The notes under the pieces are model-generated. The model saw nothing but the letters and a program-made list of their open reading frames with translations, had not been told where the DNA came from and ran no database searches. Below, piece by piece: positions 13,150-15,205 of a stretch of DNA of 15,205 bases; position 1 is the stretch's first letter; the number at the start of each line of letters is the position of its first letter. The position numbers and the translations under genes were made by a program. The stretch comes from JBBSOW01 sp038259365 (GTDB lineage: Bacteria > Actinomycetota > Actinomycetes > Propionibacteriales > Propionibacteriaceae), in the NCBI GenBank assembly GCA_038259365.1, contig JBBSOW010000073.1, positions 1 to 15,205 on the forward strand, written 5' to 3'.

Positions 13150-15168
13150 GTGCTAACCCCCCCAACTTTGTTTTTCTCAGATTCTGCCACCAGATCCTCG
13201 GTCTCGAGGAGTCCGCGGCCACATCGGTTTACCAACGCTAGTCCTGACACCGGTCGCGGGGGGCACCGTCGGTGGATGTCGATGTGGGTGGGCCTACTGG
13301 GCCTGGTGTTGGCCCTGCTGCCGGTGACGCCCGCGCAGGCCGCGGTCGCGCCGCCCTCGGGCCTGACGTCGACGTCGGTTTCGTCGAACGCAGTCTCGCT
13401 GCGCTGGAACGCGGTGAAGTCGGCACCGAAGTACCGGATCCAGTATTCGACGAGTTCCTCACTGTCGAAGGCGACGTACGTGCGGGTGGTCGACAACGCG
13501 TTCGACGCTACTTCGCTCAAGCCCAGCACGCGCTACTACTTCAGGGTGCGCGTCATCACGACCTCCGGCGGAGGCTTGAGCGACTATTCCTCGACCTTCT
13601 CGGTCGAGACCGCCAGCAAGTCTGGCTACTCCTACCTCGCACCGCTGAACCTGTCGGTGACCAGGACCACGTCCTCGGCGATATCGCTGGATTGGGACAG
13701 CCGCGGCAGCGGGATCCGGTACCGCATCGAGTATTCGACGTCTCCGTCTCGGGCCAACCCGGTCTATAGCCGCTTCACCCCCACCCAAGCCACGATCACC
13801 GGATTGAAGCCGGGATCGAGCTACTACTTCCGGGTGCGGGTCATCACCAACGGGGGTGGCAGCCTCAGCGCGTACTCCCCTCTGATGAAGGCCTCGACGG
13901 CGGCCTCGTCGGGGTACTCCCACTTCGCCCCCAAGGGCCTCACGGTGGCGAGTTCTTCCCCGACGAGCCTGTCGCTGCGCTGGGAGACCCGCGGCGGCGG
14001 CATCCGCTACCGCGTGCAGTACTCGACCTCGCCCACGATGTCGGGCGCCAAGTACCTCCGCTTCACCCCGAACTACGCCACCATCTCCGGGCTGAGGGCC
14101 CAAACCAAGTACTACTTCCGGGTCCGCGTCATCACCAACGATGGCGGCAATCTCAGCGGCTACTCCGACGCCGTGCGGGGCGAGACCCGGTCCGCGGGCT
14201 CGTCGACCACCGGGGGGGCGCCCTTACGGGTCGTCAGCTACAACGTCAAGTGCGCCAACTGCTACTCGGGCCTGCGCGACGAGCTGCCGTGGAACGACAG
14301 GCGTGGTGCGGTGGCGGCCACCCTGCTGAAACAAAATCCCGACGTGATAGGCGTCCAAGAAGCCTCGCAGGGCTGGCTGCGCGACAAGAGCGGGAAGACG
14401 ATCGACCTCAGCCAGTTCGAGGATCTCGACCAGCGGCTCGGGTCGAAGTATCGGCTGACCAACAGCAAGCGCAACAACTGCGTGAAGTCCACGACGCCCA
14501 CGGGGTGCGTCTACGCCAATCAGGGAGCCTCCAAGGGCAGCAAGATCCTCTATAACGCCGACCGGATCAGCCTGCTGGCGCAGGGGTCACGGCGCCTTCC
14601 CGTGACCCGTAGCACCGATGGTGAGCGCTACGTGGCGTGGGCCATCCTGCAACAGAAGAACACCGGCAAGAAGTTCTTCTTCACCAACACCCACCTGGAG
14701 TACCTGCCGGACCGCTCCGGACAGAGCACGTATTACCAGCTGCGCCGCACGCAGGCCCAGGCGGTTGTCGGCCTGATCGCCGAGAAGAACACCGGCAGGC
14801 TCCCGGTCATCTCGGTGGGAGACTACAACTCCACCAAGTGGGCCGCCCCCACGAACGGGCCCTACGACGTCATGGTCAAGGCGGGCCTAGTCGACCCCTT
14901 GGGCAACACCTACCGCAGCACGAGCACCGCACCCGGCGCCACGGTGGAGAAGAGGATCAACACCAGCTTCTACAGTTACAACGGTTTCCTGCGCAGTGCT
15001 CCCCAACGGACCAACTGGATCAACGGCAGCTACATCGACTACATCTTCACGAGTCCGATGCGGGTGTCGGAGTATGAGAACGTGGTAGACGTCAACTCCA
15101 CGGGCCAGTTCAAGGGGATCATCCCCGCCGATCACAACCCGCAGCGCGCGACGGTCCACCTGCCGTAG
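13150..15168 (+). CDS. Secreted protein with three FN3 domains and an endonuclease/exonuclease/phosphatase domain
   Basis: The 672-residue product has a Sec-type hydrophobic core (about 45-59), with likely cleavage after AQA at 62-64. Three similar fibronectin III domains follow (about 67-155, 163-250, 258-347), each ending in a YYFRVRVIT strand and a G/S-rich turn. The C-terminal domain (358-672) belongs to the metal-dependent EEP superfamily (DNase I-like nucleases, phosphodiesterases, phosphatases). All key residues are visible: N365 (SYNV), E404 (GVQEAS), H515 (NTHLE), D558 and N560 (GDYNS), D630 (IDYIF) and D661-H662 (ADHNP). Cysteine pairs C368/C371 and C444/C453 could form disulfides. 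GTG at 13150 is preferred because GAGGA lies five bases upstream and it supplies basic residues before the hydrophobic core; ATG at 13276 would give 630 residues and an uncharged N terminus. The substrate (nucleic acid, phospholipid or teichoic acid) is not determinable. Confidence 0.88.
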   Translation: MLTPPTLFFSDSATRSSVSRSPRPHRFTNASPDTGRGGHRRWMSMWVGLLGLVLALLPVTPAQAAVAPPSGLTSTSVSSNAVSLRWNAVKSAPKYRIQYSTSSSLSKATYVRVVDNAFDATSLKPSTRYYFRVRVITTSGGGLSDYSSTFSVETASKSGYSYLAPLNLSVTRTTSSAISLDWDSRGSGIRYRIEYSTSPSRANPVYSRFTPTQATITGLKPGSSYYFRVRVITNGGGSLSAYSPLMKASTAASSGYSHFAPKGLTVASSSPTSLSLRWETRGGGIRYRVQYSTSPTMSGAKYLRFTPNYATISGLRAQTKYYFRVRVITNDGGNLSGYSDAVRGETRSAGSSTTGGAPLRVVSYNVKCANCYSGLRDELPWNDRRGAVAATLLKQNPDVIGVQEASQGWLRDKSGKTIDLSQFEDLDQRLGSKYRLTNSKRNNCVKSTTPTGCVYANQGASKGSKILYNADRISLLAQGSRRLPVTRSTDGERYVAWAILQQKNTGKKFFFTNTHLEYLPDRSGQSTYYQLRRTQAQAVVGLIAEKNTGRLPVISVGDYNSTKWAAPTNGPYDVMVKAGLVDPLGNTYRSTSTAPGATVEKRINTSFYSYNGFLRSAPQRTNWINGSYIDYIFTSPMRVSEYENVVDVNSTGQFKGIIPADHNPQRATVHLP

Positions 15169-15178
15169 CCGAAGTGGG

Positions 15179-15191
15179 TCCCGAGCCGGGA
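15179..15191 (+). terminator. Small hairpin after the secreted nuclease gene, weak terminator candidate
   Basis: TCCCG, loop AGC, CGGGA forms a 5-bp GC-rich stem starting 11 bases after the TAG stop. No T tract follows in the 14 bases left before the window ends, so evidence for termination is weak. Confidence 0.25.
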
Positions 15192-15205
15192 TGCCGGATT
15201 AGACC

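Noticed and set aside
13348..14190. Recent mobile or duplicated DNA in the FN3 region
   Set aside because: The three domains are alike in protein and locally in DNA, but diverged enough to be ordinary old domain repeats; no insertion sequence ends or target duplications are visible.

Overview
The window is high-GC bacterial DNA with densely packed genes, frequent GTG and TTG starts, and several TAnnnT (often TAGGCT) -10 boxes just upstream of start codons. A DUF3000 protein next to ribonuclease D, a coproporphyrin-type HemQ and a TagGH teichoic acid exporter all point to a Gram-positive actinobacterium (Actinomycetota). Propionibacteriales or Micrococcales seem plausible, but the sequence does not fix the family.

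Left end (1-3237): a 32-bp tandem repeat enters from outside the window and abuts the end of an rnd (ribonuclease D) gene. rnd lies downstream of a DUF3000 gene, and both are on the minus strand. hemE (uroporphyrinogen decarboxylase) diverges from them across 69 bp.

Middle (3238-8349): a cupin gene follows hemE. Convergent to it are an MFS transporter and a membrane-anchored CDP-glycerol glycerophosphotransferase, with overlapping reading frames. Divergent from these is hemQ (coproheme decarboxylase), whose stop codon abuts that of a convergent msrB. As I recall, rnd, DUF3000, hemE, hemY, hemQ and msrB lie close together in mycobacteria. Here hemY is absent and the cupin/MFS/glycerophosphotransferase block sits in its place.

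Right part (8350-15205): a stand-alone LigD-type polymerase/primase gene comes first. It is followed by an envelope-polymer operon: tagG and tagH (ABC exporter), a CDP-alcohol phosphatidyltransferase and a GT2 glycosyltransferase, joined by overlaps or very short gaps. After a 173-bp leader rich in inverted repeats comes a secreted protein with three fibronectin III domains and a C-terminal endonuclease/exonuclease/phosphatase domain.

Taken together, the window joins conserved heme and RNA housekeeping genes to a cell-envelope module. The glycerophosphotransferase, the TagGH exporter, the phosphatidyltransferase and the glycosyltransferase could make, decorate and export a glycerol-phosphate (teichoic acid-like) polymer. 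That joint role is an inference from gene families and linkage. No mobile element, tRNA, rRNA or CRISPR array is visible. No stretch longer than about 180 bp lacks a gene.
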